Shown: one piece after another, positions 16,100 through 24,356 of the stretch
Numbering within the stretch: position 1 is the first letter of the stretch
Layout: each line of letters opens with the position of its first letter
Source of the DNA: Eubacteriales bacterium
Lineage (GTDB): Bacteria; Bacillota; Clostridia; Lachnospirales; Lachnospiraceae
Length of the DNA stretch: 37,051 bases
Assembly: GCA_030524545.1 (NCBI GenBank)
Contig: JAUNGM010000039.1
Location: forward strand, 1 to 37,051
Direction of reading: 5' to 3'
Made by a program: the position numbers and the translations under genes
The notes under the pieces: generated by a model
Database searches by the model: none
The model's input: only the letters and a program-made list of their open reading frames with translations
Told to the model about the DNA's origin: nothing

Positions 16100-17785
16100 A
16101 TGTATAGGGAAGAGTATAAGCGCTGGATGGCAGCAGACCTTGAGGATGCAGATCTGAAACCGGAATTAGCCAGGATCGAAGATAACGATGAGGAGATTAA
16201 AGATCGTTTTGCGGTAGCTCTGAAATTTGGTACCGCAGGACTTCGCGGTGTCCTTGGAGCAGGTACCAACCGTATGAATATTTATGTGGTACGTCAGGCT
16301 ACACAGGGTCTTGCAAACTGGGTGAAGACACAGGGCGGCAACCAGACAGTAGCCATCAGCTATGACAGCCGTATTAAGAGCGATGTATTTGCGAAGACTG
16401 CCGCAGGTGTGCTCGCAGCTAATGGGATCAAGGTAAGGATCTATGACACCCTGATGCCTGTACCTGCACTTTCCTTTGCAACACGTTATTACAACTGTAA
16501 CGCAGGTATTATGGTGACAGCTTCTCATAATCCGGCGAAATATAATGGTTATAAGGCATATGGTCCGGATGGCTGCCAGATGACAGACGATGCGGCAGGA
16601 ATCGTATATGAGGAGATCCAGAAGACCGATATCCTTACAGGTGCGAAATACATGTCCTTTGCAGCAGGCGTTGAGGAAGGGCTGATCCGTTTTGTAGGAG
16701 ATGACTGCAAGAGAGCTCTCTATGATGCGATCGAATCCCGTCAGGTTCGTCCGGGTCTCTGCAGCACAGCAGGACTGAAGCTGGTTTACAGCCCGCTGAA
16801 CGGCTCCGGTCTTGTTCCGGTAACACAGATCCTGAAGGACATCGGAATTACAGACATTACCATAGTTCCTGATCAGGAATATCCGAACGGATATTTTACC
16901 ACCTGCAGCTACCCGAATCCGGAGATTTTTGCTGCTCTTGAGCAGGGACTGAATCTTGCAAAAGAAACAGGCGCAGACCTGATGCTGGCTACGGACCCGG
17001 ATGCAGACCGTGTAGGTATTGCCATGAAATGCCCGGACGGCTCCTATGAGCTGGTAAGCGGAAATGAGGTTGGCGTTCTCCTTCTTGATTATATCTGTGC
17101 AGGACGCATTGAAAAAGGCACTATGCCGAAGAATCCGGTAGCAGTAAAATCGATTGTTTCCACTCCTCTTGCAGATGCTGTTGCAGAGCATTACGGAGTA
17201 GAATTAAGAAATGTACTTACCGGCTTTAAGTGGATCGGTGACCAGATTGCCCAGTTGGAAGAAGCCGGTGAGGTAGATCGTTTCATCTTTGGTTTCGAAG
17301 AGAGCTACGGATATCTGGCAGGTCCTTATGTTCGTGACAAGGATGCGGTCATCGGGTCTATGCTGATCTGTGAGATGGCTGCTTACTACAGAAGCCAGGG
17401 AAGCTCCCTGAAGCAGAGAATGGAAGAGATTTACGCACAGTACGGACGTTACCTGAACAAGGTGGACAGCTTTGAATTCCCGGGACTGAGCGGAATGGAT
17501 ACGATGGCCGGAATCATGCAGGAACTGCGTGAAAATCCGCTGACAGAGATTGCCGGATACAAGGTTGTGAAGGTTACCGATTACAAGAAACCTGAAGAAA
17601 CCGGTCTTCCTGCAGCAAACGTGCTGACCTACAAGCTGGAAAACAATCAGACCGTGATCGTTCGTCCGTCCGGAACCGAGCCGAAGATCAAGCTTTATTA
17701 CACAACTCTCGGCAAGAATCTGGAAGAAGCTCAGGCAGAAAAAGAGAAACTGGCAAAGGCACTGGCACCTGTCTTAGAAAAATAA
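16100..17785 (+). CDS. Phosphoglucomutase/phosphomannomutase
   Basis: Alpha-D-phosphohexomutase superfamily, 561 residues, interconverting glucose-1-P and glucose-6-P and possibly mannose-1-P and mannose-6-P. The phosphoserine loop T-A-S-H-N-P is near residue 142. The metal loop A-T-D-P-D-A-D-R-V-G, the sugar-specificity loop G-F-E-E-S-Y-G-Y and the phosphate-binding R-P-S-G-T-E-P-K-I-K are all intact. Length and the G-F-E-E-S-Y-G loop resemble the Bacillus PgcA-type enzyme. I start at ATG 16100, with TAGGAG 11 bases upstream; GTG codons at 16088 and 16091 sit on the ribosome site itself. It is the only candidate in the window for the phosphomannomutase step missing from the GDP-fucose cassette. 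Confidence 0.93.
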   Translation: MYREEYKRWMAADLEDADLKPELARIEDNDEEIKDRFAVALKFGTAGLRGVLGAGTNRMNIYVVRQATQGLANWVKTQGGNQTVAISYDSRIKSDVFAKTAAGVLAANGIKVRIYDTLMPVPALSFATRYYNCNAGIMVTASHNPAKYNGYKAYGPDGCQMTDDAAGIVYEEIQKTDILTGAKYMSFAAGVEEGLIRFVGDDCKRALYDAIESRQVRPGLCSTAGLKLVYSPLNGSGLVPVTQILKDIGITDITIVPDQEYPNGYFTTCSYPNPEIFAALEQGLNLAKETGADLMLATDPDADRVGIAMKCPDGSYELVSGNEVGVLLLDYICAGRIEKGTMPKNPVAVKSIVSTPLADAVAEHYGVELRNVLTGFKWIGDQIAQLEEAGEVDRFIFGFEESYGYLAGPYVRDKDAVIGSMLICEMAAYYRSQGSSLKQRMEEIYAQYGRYLNKVDSFEFPGLSGMDTMAGIMQELRENPLTEIAGYKVVKVTDYKKPEETGLPAANVLTYKLENNQTVIVRPSGTEPKIKLYYTTLGKNLEEAQAEKEKLAKALAPVLEK

Positions 17786-17835
17786 AGCAGGAGCTATTCT
17801 GACCAGGGTGTTCAGAACAATCTTGTAAAATATTT

Positions 17836-17876
17836 GGGGGAAGATGTAAGCAGCATTTTCCCCCGGCTTTTTATTT
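17836..17876 (+). terminator. Terminator after the phosphoglucomutase gene
   Basis: GGGGGAAGATG (17836-17846) pairs with CATTTTCCCCC (17854-17864) with one G-T pair and a 7-base loop. It is followed by GGCTTTTTATTT. Confidence 0.85.
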
Positions 17877-17896
17877 CTAAGGAAAGAGAAAGGGAC

Positions 17897-17925
17897 TTGA
17901 CACCTCCAAAGATTTCGCATAGAAT
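17897..17925 (+). promoter_or_regulatory. Sigma-A promoter of the proS T-box leader
   Basis: Consensus TTGACA (17897-17902), a 17-base spacer and TAGAAT (17920-17925). It lies directly downstream of the previous terminator and immediately before the T-box leader. Confidence 0.8.
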
Positions 17926-17934
17926 AATCCTTAA

Positions 17935-18203
17935 TGAAATAAGTCATTACGGCGATGAAGAGAATAGTACATGAGGAGCAATCTCAGAGAGGAATCTGTT
18001 TGGTGTGAGGATTCTGTGCGTGAATCATGGAACCGGCCTCGGAGCCCCGTGCAACTGAAGTACGGCGTCATTCCTGCGTTAACGGAAATCGAGAGAGCAG
18101 AACAGGAGATATCTTTACACAAGAGGTTTTTTGTAATGCTAATTAGGGTGGTACCGCCGAAGCAGTTCGGTCCCTTGTGAGGGATTGAGAGGCTTCTTTT
18201 TTT
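17935..18203 (+). promoter_or_regulatory. T-box riboswitch upstream of proS
   Basis: A leader of about 270 bases with the T-box hallmark TGGTACCGC (18149-18157), just ahead of a terminator (18159-18203: GAAGC arm, GGTCCCT/AGGGATT inner stem, GGCTTC arm, then seven T). AGAGAG and GGTGTGAGGATTC occur in the apical Stem I region (18000s), as in T-boxes. Uncharged tRNA binding would stabilise the antiterminator and allow proS transcription. The specifier is presumably a proline codon; both CCG and CCT occur in the stretch GGAACCGGCCTCGG (18028-18041), and I cannot decide between them. The short open frame across this leader is not a gene. Confidence 0.9.
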
Positions 18204-18301
18204 ATGAGAAAAAGTATCTCTGCCCGGACGGGTATTATAAAAAGTGAGCCTTTAAATCCCACAACCAATCAGTGAATCACATAAAAGGAGAGAACAAAAC
18301 C

Positions 18302-19741
18302 ATGGCAAAAGAAAAGAAATTAGTAGAAGCCATCACTTCCATGGAGGAAGATTTCGCCCAGTGGTATACCGACGTGGTAAAAAAAGCAGAGCTCTGCGAC
18401 TATACCAGCGTCAAAGGCTGCATGGTGATCAAACCTGCAGGCTATGCAATCTGGGAAAATATCCAGAACGAACTGGACCGCAGATTTAAAGAAACAGGCG
18501 TAGAAAATGTATATATGCCTCTGTTCATTCCGGAATCTCTGCTGCAGAGAGAAAAGGATCATGTAGAAGGCTTTGCACCGGAAGTTGCATGGGTAACACA
18601 CGGCGGCCTGGATCCGCTGCAGGAGCGTCTCTGCGTACGTCCGACTTCCGAGACTCTGTTCTGTGATTTCTATCAGAAAGAAATCCATTCCCACAGAGAC
18701 CTGCCGAAGGTTTACAACCAGTGGTGTTCTGTTGTGCGCTGGGAGAAGACAACCCGTCCTTTCCTGCGTTCCCGTGAATTCCTGTGGCAGGAAGGCCATA
18801 CTGCACATGCAACCGCAGAAGAAGCAGAAGAGAGAACCATTCAGATGCTGAACGTGTATGCGGATTTCTGTGAGCAGGTACTTGCCATTCCGGTTGTCAA
18901 AGGAAGAAAGACCGATAAAGAGAAATTTGCAGGAGCAGAAGCTACTTATACCATTGAATCCCTGATGCATGACGGCAAAGCCCTCCAGTCCGGTACCAGC
19001 CACAACTTCGGCGACGGATTTGCAAAGGCTTTCGGCATCCAGTATACAGACAAAGAAAACAAGCTGCAGTACGTACATCAGACCTCCTGGGGTATGACCA
19101 CCCGTATGATCGGTGCCATCATCATGGTGCACGGTGACAACAGCGGCTTGGTACTGCCTCCGAGAATCGCGCCTGTGCAGGCAGTGATCATTCCGATCCA
19201 GCAGCGCAAGGAAGGTGTTCTTGAAAAAGCAGACGAGCTGTATGCAGCATTGAAGGCAGCAGGTGTCCGCGTCAAAGTGGATGACACAGATAAGAGCCCG
19301 GGATTCAAATTTGCAGAGCAGGAAATGCGCGGTATTCCGGTTCGTATCGAATGCGGCCCGAAGGACATCGAAAACGGCCAGGCTGTCATCTGCCGCCGCG
19401 ATACCAGAGAGAAATACACCGTAAAATTCGAAGATCTGGCAGCAAAGGTTCAGGAGGTTCTGGATACTATGCAGGCAGATATGCTGGAGCGTGCCCGTGC
19501 TCACCGTGATGCACACACTTATACAGCAACGGATTATGAAGAATTTAAAGAAACCATCAACACAAAACCCGGCTTTGTAAAAGCCATGTGGTGCGGCTGC
19601 CAGGAGTGCGAGGACAAGATCAAAGAGGATGTACAGGCAACCTCCAGATGTATCCCGTTCGAGCAGGAAGAACTGAGCGACAAGTGCGTATGCTGCGGTA
19701 AACCGGCGAAAAAGATGGTTTACTGGGGCAGAGCATATTAA
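18302..19741 (+). CDS. proS: Proline--tRNA ligase, eukaryote/archaeal-like (ProS type 3)
   Basis: Charges tRNA-Pro. At 479 residues it is the short class II form that lacks the bacterial editing insertion. Class II signatures include the motif 2 region [15 protein letters not shown] and the motif 3 region around [10 protein letters not shown]. The C-terminal zinc-binding-like extension has C-G-C-Q-E-C and C-V-C-C-G, ending in the family's terminal Tyr (W-G-R-A-Y). ATG 18302 has AAAGGAGAG 9-10 bases upstream; an in-frame GTG at 18272 has none. Expression is controlled by the T-box leader directly upstream. Confidence 0.96.
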   Translation: MAKEKKLVEAITSMEEDFAQWYTDVVKKAELCDYTSVKGCMVIKPAGYAIWENIQNELDRRFKETGVENVYMPLFIPESLLQREKDHVEGFAPEVAWVTHGGLDPLQERLCVRPTSETLFCDFYQKEIHSHRDLPKVYNQWCSVVRWEKTTRPFLRSREFLWQEGHTAHATAEEAEERTIQMLNVYADFCEQVLAIPVVKGRKTDKEKFAGAEATYTIESLMHDGKALQSGTSHNFGDGFAKAFGIQYTDKENKLQYVHQTSWGMTTRMIGAIIMVHGDNSGLVLPPRIAPVQAVIIPIQQRKEGVLEKADELYAALKAAGVRVKVDDTDKSPGFKFAEQEMRGIPVRIECGPKDIENGQAVICRRDTREKYTVKFEDLAAKVQEVLDTMQADMLERARAHRDAHTYTATDYEEFKETINTKPGFVKAMWCGCQECEDKIKEDVQATSRCIPFEQEELSDKCVCCGKPAKKMVYWGRAY

Positions 19742-19826
19742 AAGAACGGAAGATTGAAAAAGAGTAATTAGAAAAGTGAAACAGCAATACGGGCAGACGC
19801 GGATAGGATAGCAGAGGAATGGTGAC

Positions 19827-21161
19827 GTGATGAGATTGGAGATTCCCCGGAAGGTAGAGATAATTCTGCATGTTCTGGAAGAACATGGATTTGAGGCATA
19901 TGCAGTTGGCGGATGCGTGCGGGATTCCATGCTGGGGCGGGTGCCGGATGACTGGGATATTACCACGTCTGCCAGGCCTGAGCAGGTGAAAGCGTTGTTT
20001 CGAAGAACTGTGGATACCGGACTTGCCCATGGAACCGTAACAGTCCTGATCGAAAAAGAAGGCTTTGAAGTGACTACGTACCGGGTGGACGGGGAATATG
20101 AAGATGGCCGCCACCCCAGAGAAGTGGCTTTTACCGCCAGTCTGGAAGAAGACCTGAAGAGGAGGGATTTCACCATCAATGCGATGGCATACAATCCATC
20201 CAAAGGACTGGTGGATTTTTATCATGGGATGGAAGACCTGGAAAACGGTATCATCCGCTGTGTGGGGGATCCTCTGGAGCGTTTTACGGAGGATGCCCTT
20301 CGGATCATGCGGGCAGTACGCTTTTCCGCGCAGCTTGGTTTTGAGATTGAGGAAAAGACCAGAAAGGCACTTGGGATTCTTGCCCCAAATCTGAAGCATG
20401 TCAGCGCAGAGCGGATTCAGGTGGAGCTTTTGAAGCTTCTTGTTTCTCCGCATCCGGATTATCTGCGTACAGCGTATGAGGCGGGGATCACGAAGGAGTT
20501 TCTGCCGGAGTGGGATGCCTGTATGGTGACAGAGCAGAATACGCCCCATCACTGCTACACCGTGGGGGAGCATATCCTGAAAAGCCTGGTAAATATACGG
20601 CCGGACAAGGTTCTGCGCCTGACAATGCTTCTTCATGATATCGGGAAGCCTGTGGTAAAGTTCACAGACGAAAACGGCCGTGATCACTTTAAGATGCATG
20701 GCCCTGAGAGTGAAAAGATGGCACATGCCATTCTCCGACGCCTGAAGTTTGACAATGATACGACCGGGAAGGTCTGCCGTCTGGTCAAATGGCACGATTA
20801 CCGTCCGCTTCCGGAAATGAAAGCAGTCAGAAGGGCAGTGAATAAAATCGGAGAAGACCTCTTTCCGCTTTATCTGGAAGTCCAGGAGGCAGATATGCTG
20901 GCCCAGAGCAGATACCGCAGAAAAGAAAAAATGGAGCGGCTGAAAGGTGTCCGTGCATGCTGGGAGAAAATCCGGGCAGAGCAGCAGTGTGTCTCTTTAA
21001 AAACCCTTGCAGTGACAGGCAGAGATCTGATAGCCGCAGGGATTGCCCCCGGAAAAGAAATCGGAGAAATCCTTCAGTATTTTTTAGAGCTGGTTTTGGA
21101 AAATCCACAATATAATAAAAAGGAAATATTGCTGGAGAAATTGTCAGAATATACAAAATAA
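19827..21161 (+). CDS. cca: CCA tRNA nucleotidyltransferase with HD domain
   Basis: Adds or repairs the 3'-CCA of tRNAs. The 444-residue class II enzyme has the nucleotidyltransferase motif G-G-C-V-R-D-S-M-L-G followed by D-D-W-D-I-T-T-S-A near residues 25-50. The template-like motif is E-E-D-L-K-R-R-D-F-T-I-N-A-M-A. The C-terminal HD region (M-L-L-H-D-I-G-K-P, then H-x-x-x-S) may give phosphohydrolase activity. The start is the GTG at 19827, or the adjacent ATG at 19830, behind AGAGGA. This matters here because the window's tRNA-Tyr gene does not encode its CCA. Confidence 0.94.
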   Translation: MMRLEIPRKVEIILHVLEEHGFEAYAVGGCVRDSMLGRVPDDWDITTSARPEQVKALFRRTVDTGLAHGTVTVLIEKEGFEVTTYRVDGEYEDGRHPREVAFTASLEEDLKRRDFTINAMAYNPSKGLVDFYHGMEDLENGIIRCVGDPLERFTEDALRIMRAVRFSAQLGFEIEEKTRKALGILAPNLKHVSAERIQVELLKLLVSPHPDYLRTAYEAGITKEFLPEWDACMVTEQNTPHHCYTVGEHILKSLVNIRPDKVLRLTMLLHDIGKPVVKFTDENGRDHFKMHGPESEKMAHAILRRLKFDNDTTGKVCRLVKWHDYRPLPEMKAVRRAVNKIGEDLFPLYLEVQEADMLAQSRYRRKEKMERLKGVRACWEKIRAEQQCVSLKTLAVTGRDLIAAGIAPGKEIGEILQYFLELVLENPQYNKKEILLEKLSEYTK

Positions 21162-21190
21162 TTTCCGCAATTTCCTTTCGCATATCCCCT

Positions 21191-21239
21191 GTCCCCCTCT
21201 CATAAGATAGAAGGTACAAAAACCAAGAGGGGGACTTTT
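21191..21239 (+). terminator. Hairpin after cca that overlaps the cotS-like ribosome site
   Basis: GTCCCCCTCT (21191-21200) pairs perfectly with AGAGGGGGAC (21226-21235), followed by TTTT, so it can terminate cca transcripts. The right arm contains GAGGGGG (21227-21233), the only ribosome binding site for the TTG start at 21243. The folded stem would therefore block translation of the next gene. Confidence 0.65.
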
Positions 21240-21242
21240 CTA

Positions 21243-22226
21243 TTGTATGATTACGGACTCAGCACTTTGGAACAATATCAGTTGACACCAAAATCCACTG
21301 CCCGTACAAGAGGCGCACTTCTTTGCAGAACAGAACAGGGGCTTTTGATCCTAAGAGAGTTCCGCGGCTCCGAAAAGAAACTGAAAAAGCAGCAGGAGCT
21401 GCTGCTTGCCCTGGAAGCTCACGGCCTGAAAGTGGACAGCTTTCTTGAAAATCAGGAGGGCGAGCTGGTCAGCCGTGACAAAGACAATATACCCTATACG
21501 CTTGCTCACTGGTATGAAGGCAGGGAGTGTGATACGAAATCCAGGGCAGACATCGGAGAAAGCCTGCGTACCCTGGCAGAGTTACATAAAGCCATGAAGC
21601 TTCCTCTGGCAGAAGAATATATGGAAAAATCTCTTGACGAGGAATATCTCCGGCATAATCAGGAAATCCGGAAGATCCGTAAGTTTATCCGCAAAAAAGG
21701 CCCGTCCTGCGCTTTTGAAAAAGACTACCTTGCCAGTGTGGAGGGCTTTTTGGTAAAAGGTGAGGAGGCTCTTTCCATGCTTAATGATTCCGGTTATGAA
21801 GAACTTCGCAGGGAATCCATGGAGCAGGGGCTTATCTGCCATGGAGAATATAATCAGCATAATGTGCTGATCCTGAAAAACGGTGCGGCGGTGACAAACT
21901 TCAATCACTGGGGATTTGATGTGCAGATGGCAGATCTGTACCGGTTTATGCGCAAGATGTTGGAGAAATATGGATGGGATGTCTCTCTTGCCAGGGAAAT
22001 GCTGCGGTCTTACCACCGGGAGAGAAAGATCACGCCGGGGGAGTGGCAGAACCTGCGCATCCGCTTTACCTATCCGGAAAAATACTGGAAGCTTGCCAAT
22101 TACTACTATTCTCATAATAAAGCCTGGATCTCCGAGAAAAATATGGAAAAATTAAAGCTTCTGATCAAACAGAAGGCACAATGGGAAAGGTTTACGGAAG
22201 AGTGTTTTGCGAAGTATCCATTTTAA
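21243..22226 (+). CDS. CotS-family spore coat protein, kinase-like fold
   Basis: 327 residues related to the CotS/YutH/YsxE spore-coat group, which has an aminoglycoside-phosphotransferase-like (protein-kinase-like) fold. The N-lobe contains R-G-A-L-L-C-R-T-E-Q-G-L-L-I-L-R-E. The catalytic loop is H200-G-E-Y-N-Q-H-N207, with Glu where active kinases have Asp. The usual metal-binding D-F-D/E is replaced by N-F-N-H-W-G-F-D (219-226). It is therefore probably a structural pseudokinase of the coat rather than an active enzyme. The TTG start at 21243 uses the ribosome site buried in the preceding hairpin. No sporulation-sigma promoter was identified with confidence. Confidence 0.82.
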   Translation: MYDYGLSTLEQYQLTPKSTARTRGALLCRTEQGLLILREFRGSEKKLKKQQELLLALEAHGLKVDSFLENQEGELVSRDKDNIPYTLAHWYEGRECDTKSRADIGESLRTLAELHKAMKLPLAEEYMEKSLDEEYLRHNQEIRKIRKFIRKKGPSCAFEKDYLASVEGFLVKGEEALSMLNDSGYEELRRESMEQGLICHGEYNQHNVLILKNGAAVTNFNHWGFDVQMADLYRFMRKMLEKYGWDVSLAREMLRSYHRERKITPGEWQNLRIRFTYPEKYWKLANYYYSHNKAWISEKNMEKLKLLIKQKAQWERFTEECFAKYPF

Positions 22227-22256
22227 AAGGCAGTTTTTTTTTCGGCAGAACTATAG

Positions 22257-22262
22257 TATAAT
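22257..22262 (+). promoter_or_regulatory. Candidate -10 box upstream of mazG
   Basis: A perfect TATAAT lies about 105 bases before mazG. The matching -35 position is a poly-T run with no consensus, so this is a weak call. Confidence 0.3.
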
Positions 22263-22366
22263 GAACAAGAGGCAGGCCTTGTTGAAGTGTTCGGACAGGC
22301 AATCGATGATACTTGCAGGGCAGGACTGAAGAACGTTTTTGATATGGTTATTATGGGGTATAAGCG

Positions 22367-22819
22367 ATGACAGAATTTAATAAGGATACTTTTACAGAGT
22401 TTGTGGAAGTGGTCGGGGAACTGCGGAAAAAGTGTCCCTGGGACAGTGTTCAGACACATGAGAGCCTGAAGACCTGTCTGAAGAATGAGACAGAGGAAGT
22501 CCTTGAGGGAATTGACATTCTGACCGGAGAGGGCAGCGGTGACAATCTGTGCGAGGAGCTGGGAGACCTTCTGATGCAGGTAGTGCTTCACAGCATCATT
22601 GCAGAGGAAGAGGGGCTGTTTACTCTGGATGATGTCATCTCCGGCATTTCCGCTAAAATGAAATACCGCCATCCGAAGATTTTTTCTCCCGAGGATAAGG
22701 AAGCGGCAGAACTGTCCTGGGAAGAGCTGAAGCAGCGTGAAAAAGCGCTTCGCGGAAATCCCGGGGAGGAATGTTCATATTTTCTTAAATCTTCGAAAAA
22801 CCTTGACAAGTTGAAATAA
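22367..22819 (+). CDS. mazG: MazG-family nucleotide pyrophosphohydrolase
   Basis: All-alpha NTP pyrophosphohydrolase of 150 residues, i.e. one MazG domain rather than the two of E. coli MazG (263 residues). The signature K-K-C-P-W-D-S-V-Q-T-H-E-S-L is followed by the metal-binding E41-x-x-E44 and E64-x-x-D67 pairs (C-E-E-L-G-D-L-L-M-Q), then K-Y-R-H-P-K-I-F. It corresponds in position to the MazG half of B. subtilis YabN, upstream of the yabO-yabP-yabQ cluster. Likely role is nucleotide-pool cleaning; substrate is not known. The ATG at 22367 has a weak ribosome site. Its last codons overlap the hup -35 box. Confidence 0.93.
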   Translation: MTEFNKDTFTEFVEVVGELRKKCPWDSVQTHESLKTCLKNETEEVLEGIDILTGEGSGDNLCEELGDLLMQVVLHSIIAEEEGLFTLDDVISGISAKMKYRHPKIFSPEDKEAAELSWEELKQREKALRGNPGEECSYFLKSSKNLDKLK

Positions 22820-22831
22820 AAGGTATATATA
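22803..22831 (+). promoter_or_regulatory. Promoter of hup, overlapping the 3' end of mazG
   Basis: TTGACA (22803-22808) lies within the last mazG codons, with a 17-base spacer to TATATA (22826-22831). It gives a leader of about 80 bases before hup. Confidence 0.65.
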
Positions 22832-22918
22832 TAGTAAACAGAGCGCTGTCGCCACGCCGGGCGGAGTGCGGTTTCATAGCAAGAATTAAGAAAGAGATTA
22901 TCCAGAGGAGGAAACACC

Positions 22919-23197
22919 ATGAATAAAACAGAATTAGTAGCAGCAATGGCGAAAGAGACAAACTTAGCGAAGAAAGATGTAGAAGCAGTATTAAAATCTT
23001 TCATTGATGTTGTTTCTGATGAACTGAAAAAAGGCGGAAAAATTCAGTTAGTTGGCTTTGGTACCTTCGAAGTATCCGAGAGAGCTGCAAGAGAAGGAAG
23101 AAATCCTCAGACAGGTGAGACAATGGAAATCAAAGCTTCCAGAGCTCCGAAATTTAAAGCAGGCAAAGCTTTAAAAGATATGGTTAATGAGCAGTAA
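22919..23197 (+). CDS. hup: HU-family DNA-binding protein
   Basis: Small basic nucleoid-associated protein of 92 residues, acting as a dimer that bends DNA. It shows the HU pattern M-N-K-T-E-L-V at the start, G-F-G-T-F-E-V in the core strand, and the arm R-x-x-R-E-G-R-N-P-Q-T-G-E ending K-A-S-R-A-P-K-F-K-A-G-K-A-L-K. The ATG at 22919 follows GAGGAGG. Codon use is more biased than in its neighbours (many AAA, GAA, TTA), as expected for a highly expressed gene. It has its own promoter and a short terminator-like stem downstream. Confidence 0.97.
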   Translation: MNKTELVAAMAKETNLAKKDVEAVLKSFIDVVSDELKKGGKIQLVGFGTFEVSERAAREGRNPQTGETMEIKASRAPKFKAGKALKDMVNEQ

Positions 23198-23211
23198 TAA
23201 TAAGCATGACC

Positions 23212-23235
23212 AGGGGGAACAGTAAGTTCCCCCTT
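23212..23235 (+). terminator. Weak terminator hairpin after hup
   Basis: AGGGGGAAC (23212-23220) pairs with GTTCCCCCT (23226-23234) around a 5-base loop. The T-run is poor (TTCGTTG), so read-through into rqcP is likely. Confidence 0.5.
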
Positions 23236-23279
23236 CGTTGCGTTTATGGGCCAAAATAGAAAGATACAGGAGGAATCAA

Positions 23280-23519
23280 ATGCGACTTGATAAATATCTG
23301 AAGGTTTCCAGGCTGATCAAGAGGCGGACGGTAGCAAATGAAGCCTGCGACGCAGGCCGCGTGCTCATCAATGACAGACCGGCCAAGGCATCCGCCCAGG
23401 TGAAGGCGGGTGACACCATTGAGATTCAGTTCGGAAGCAGAAATGTAAAAGTGGAAGTCCTTGATGTGAAGGAAACAGTCAAAAAAGAAGATGTAGAAAG
23501 CATGTACCGCTATATTTAA
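23280..23519 (+). CDS. rqcP: S4-domain RNA-binding protein RqcP (YabO)
   Basis: 79-residue single S4 RNA-binding domain. It starts M-R-L-D-K-Y-L-K-V-S-R-L-I-K-R-R, then G-R-V-L-I-N-D-R-P-A-K, the Hsp15/YabO pattern. In Bacillus the ortholog RqcP works with RqcH in adding C-terminal Ala tails to stalled nascent chains on 50S subunits. The ATG at 23280 has CAGGAGGA upstream; an open frame 14 codons longer lacks a site. Its place before yabP is the conserved order. Confidence 0.93.
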   Translation: MRLDKYLKVSRLIKRRTVANEACDAGRVLINDRPAKASAQVKAGDTIEIQFGSRNVKVEVLDVKETVKKEDVESMYRYI

Positions 23520-23579
23520 CGTCTAATTCCCTTTTTTCCGCATAGACTAACAGTGGAATAGATTCCCGGGAGGTTTGCT

Positions 23580-23861
23580 TTGGAGGAAAAAAAGACAACG
23601 GCGTCCCACAGGCTGGTTTTGGATAACCGTGCAAGAGGAACCATTACAGGTGTTCTGGATGTGGATGATTTTGACGGAGAAAAGATTCAGGCGCAGACAG
23701 AAGCGGGAAAAATGCTGATCAAAGGGGAAAATTTGCACATTACCTCTTTAAACCTGGAAAAAGGCGAGCTGGAGCTGGAAGGAAAAGTCGACAGCCTGAT
23801 ATATACGACAAAGGGCGGGGAGAAAAGCGGGGAATCTTTGTTGAAACGGATGTTTCGCTAA
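23580..23861 (+). CDS. yabP: Sporulation protein YabP
   Basis: 93-residue YabP/YqfC-family protein. The diagnostic pattern H-R-L-V-L-D-N-R-A-R-G-T-I-T-G-V is near residues 10-25, followed by G-E-N-L-H-I-T-S-L-N-L-E-K-G-E-L-E-L-E-G. YabP is needed for normal spore formation in Bacillus, where it is expressed in the mother cell under sigma-E. The TTG start at 23580 has GGGAGG 8 bases upstream. It is followed after 3 bases by yabQ, so the two are translationally coupled. Confidence 0.93.
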   Translation: MEEKKTTASHRLVLDNRARGTITGVLDVDDFDGEKIQAQTEAGKMLIKGENLHITSLNLEKGELELEGKVDSLIYTTKGGEKSGESLLKRMFR

Positions 23862-23864
23862 ATT

Positions 23865-24356
23865 ATGAGCAGCTATATGCATTTTGAGATACTGCTCTTT
23901 GTTCAGTCTGTTGGTATTGGTGCGCTTCTGGTTCTGGGCTATGATCTTCTTCGCGCGCTGCGGAAGGCTCTGCCTCATCATCCGGCAGCAGTGGCATGCG
24001 AGGATCTTTTTTTCTGGCTGGCGTCAGCTCTTGCTGTTTTTGCAGGTGTGTACCGTGCTAATCAGGGAATCCTGCGGAGCTTCCTTTTTCTGGGAATGAT
24101 CCTTGGGGCAATTCTCTGCAGCAGTACCATCAGCCCGTTTTTTGTCAAAGGTTCGGCGGCAATCCTGGGGATTCCGGTAGTTTTTGCAAAATTTTCAACA
24201 AACAGGTTGCTATTTCTCGTCAAAAGATGTAAAATTTATGCGTGTAAGTTTGCGTATTTCGCAGACCGGAAGAAGAAAGCGCGGGTTCTGCGGGTAAAGA
24301 GGAGCAAGCAGGTTGAAAAGGTCAGAAAAAGGAAACGGAAAAAAAATAAAAAATAA
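23865..24356 (+). CDS. yabQ: Spore cortex biosynthesis protein YabQ
   Basis: 163-residue membrane protein with about four hydrophobic segments (roughly 9-27, 45-66, 70-88 and 94-110) and a strongly basic C-terminal tail ending in runs of Lys and Arg. In Bacillus YabQ localises to forespore membranes and is required for the spore cortex. The match is by hydropathy, the F-V-Q-S-V-G-I-G-A-L-L-V-L-G-Y-D-L-L-R-A-L-R segment and position after yabP. The start is the ATG at 23865, with an in-frame ATG at 23877 as alternative. It overlaps divIC by 44 bases. Confidence 0.87.
   Translation: MSSYMHFEILLFVQSVGIGALLVLGYDLLRALRKALPHHPAAVACEDLFFWLASALAVFAGVYRANQGILRSFLFLGMILGAILCSSTISPFFVKGSAAILGIPVVFAKFSTNRLLFLVKRCKIYACKFAYFADRKKKARVLRVKRSKQVEKVRKRKRKKNKK

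Noticed and set aside
16166-17191. 341-codon open frame antisense to the phosphoglucomutase gene
   Set aside because: Cys/Ile-rich shadow of a gene with complete mutase motifs.
17971-18180. Short + strand open frame in front of proS
   Set aside because: It covers the T-box leader structure, ends inside the terminator and has no ribosome site.
18320-20203. 627-codon open frame antisense to proS and cca
   Set aside because: Low-complexity, Phe/Cys/Ser-rich translation typical of an antisense shadow of biased coding sequence; proS and cca on the + strand are unambiguous.
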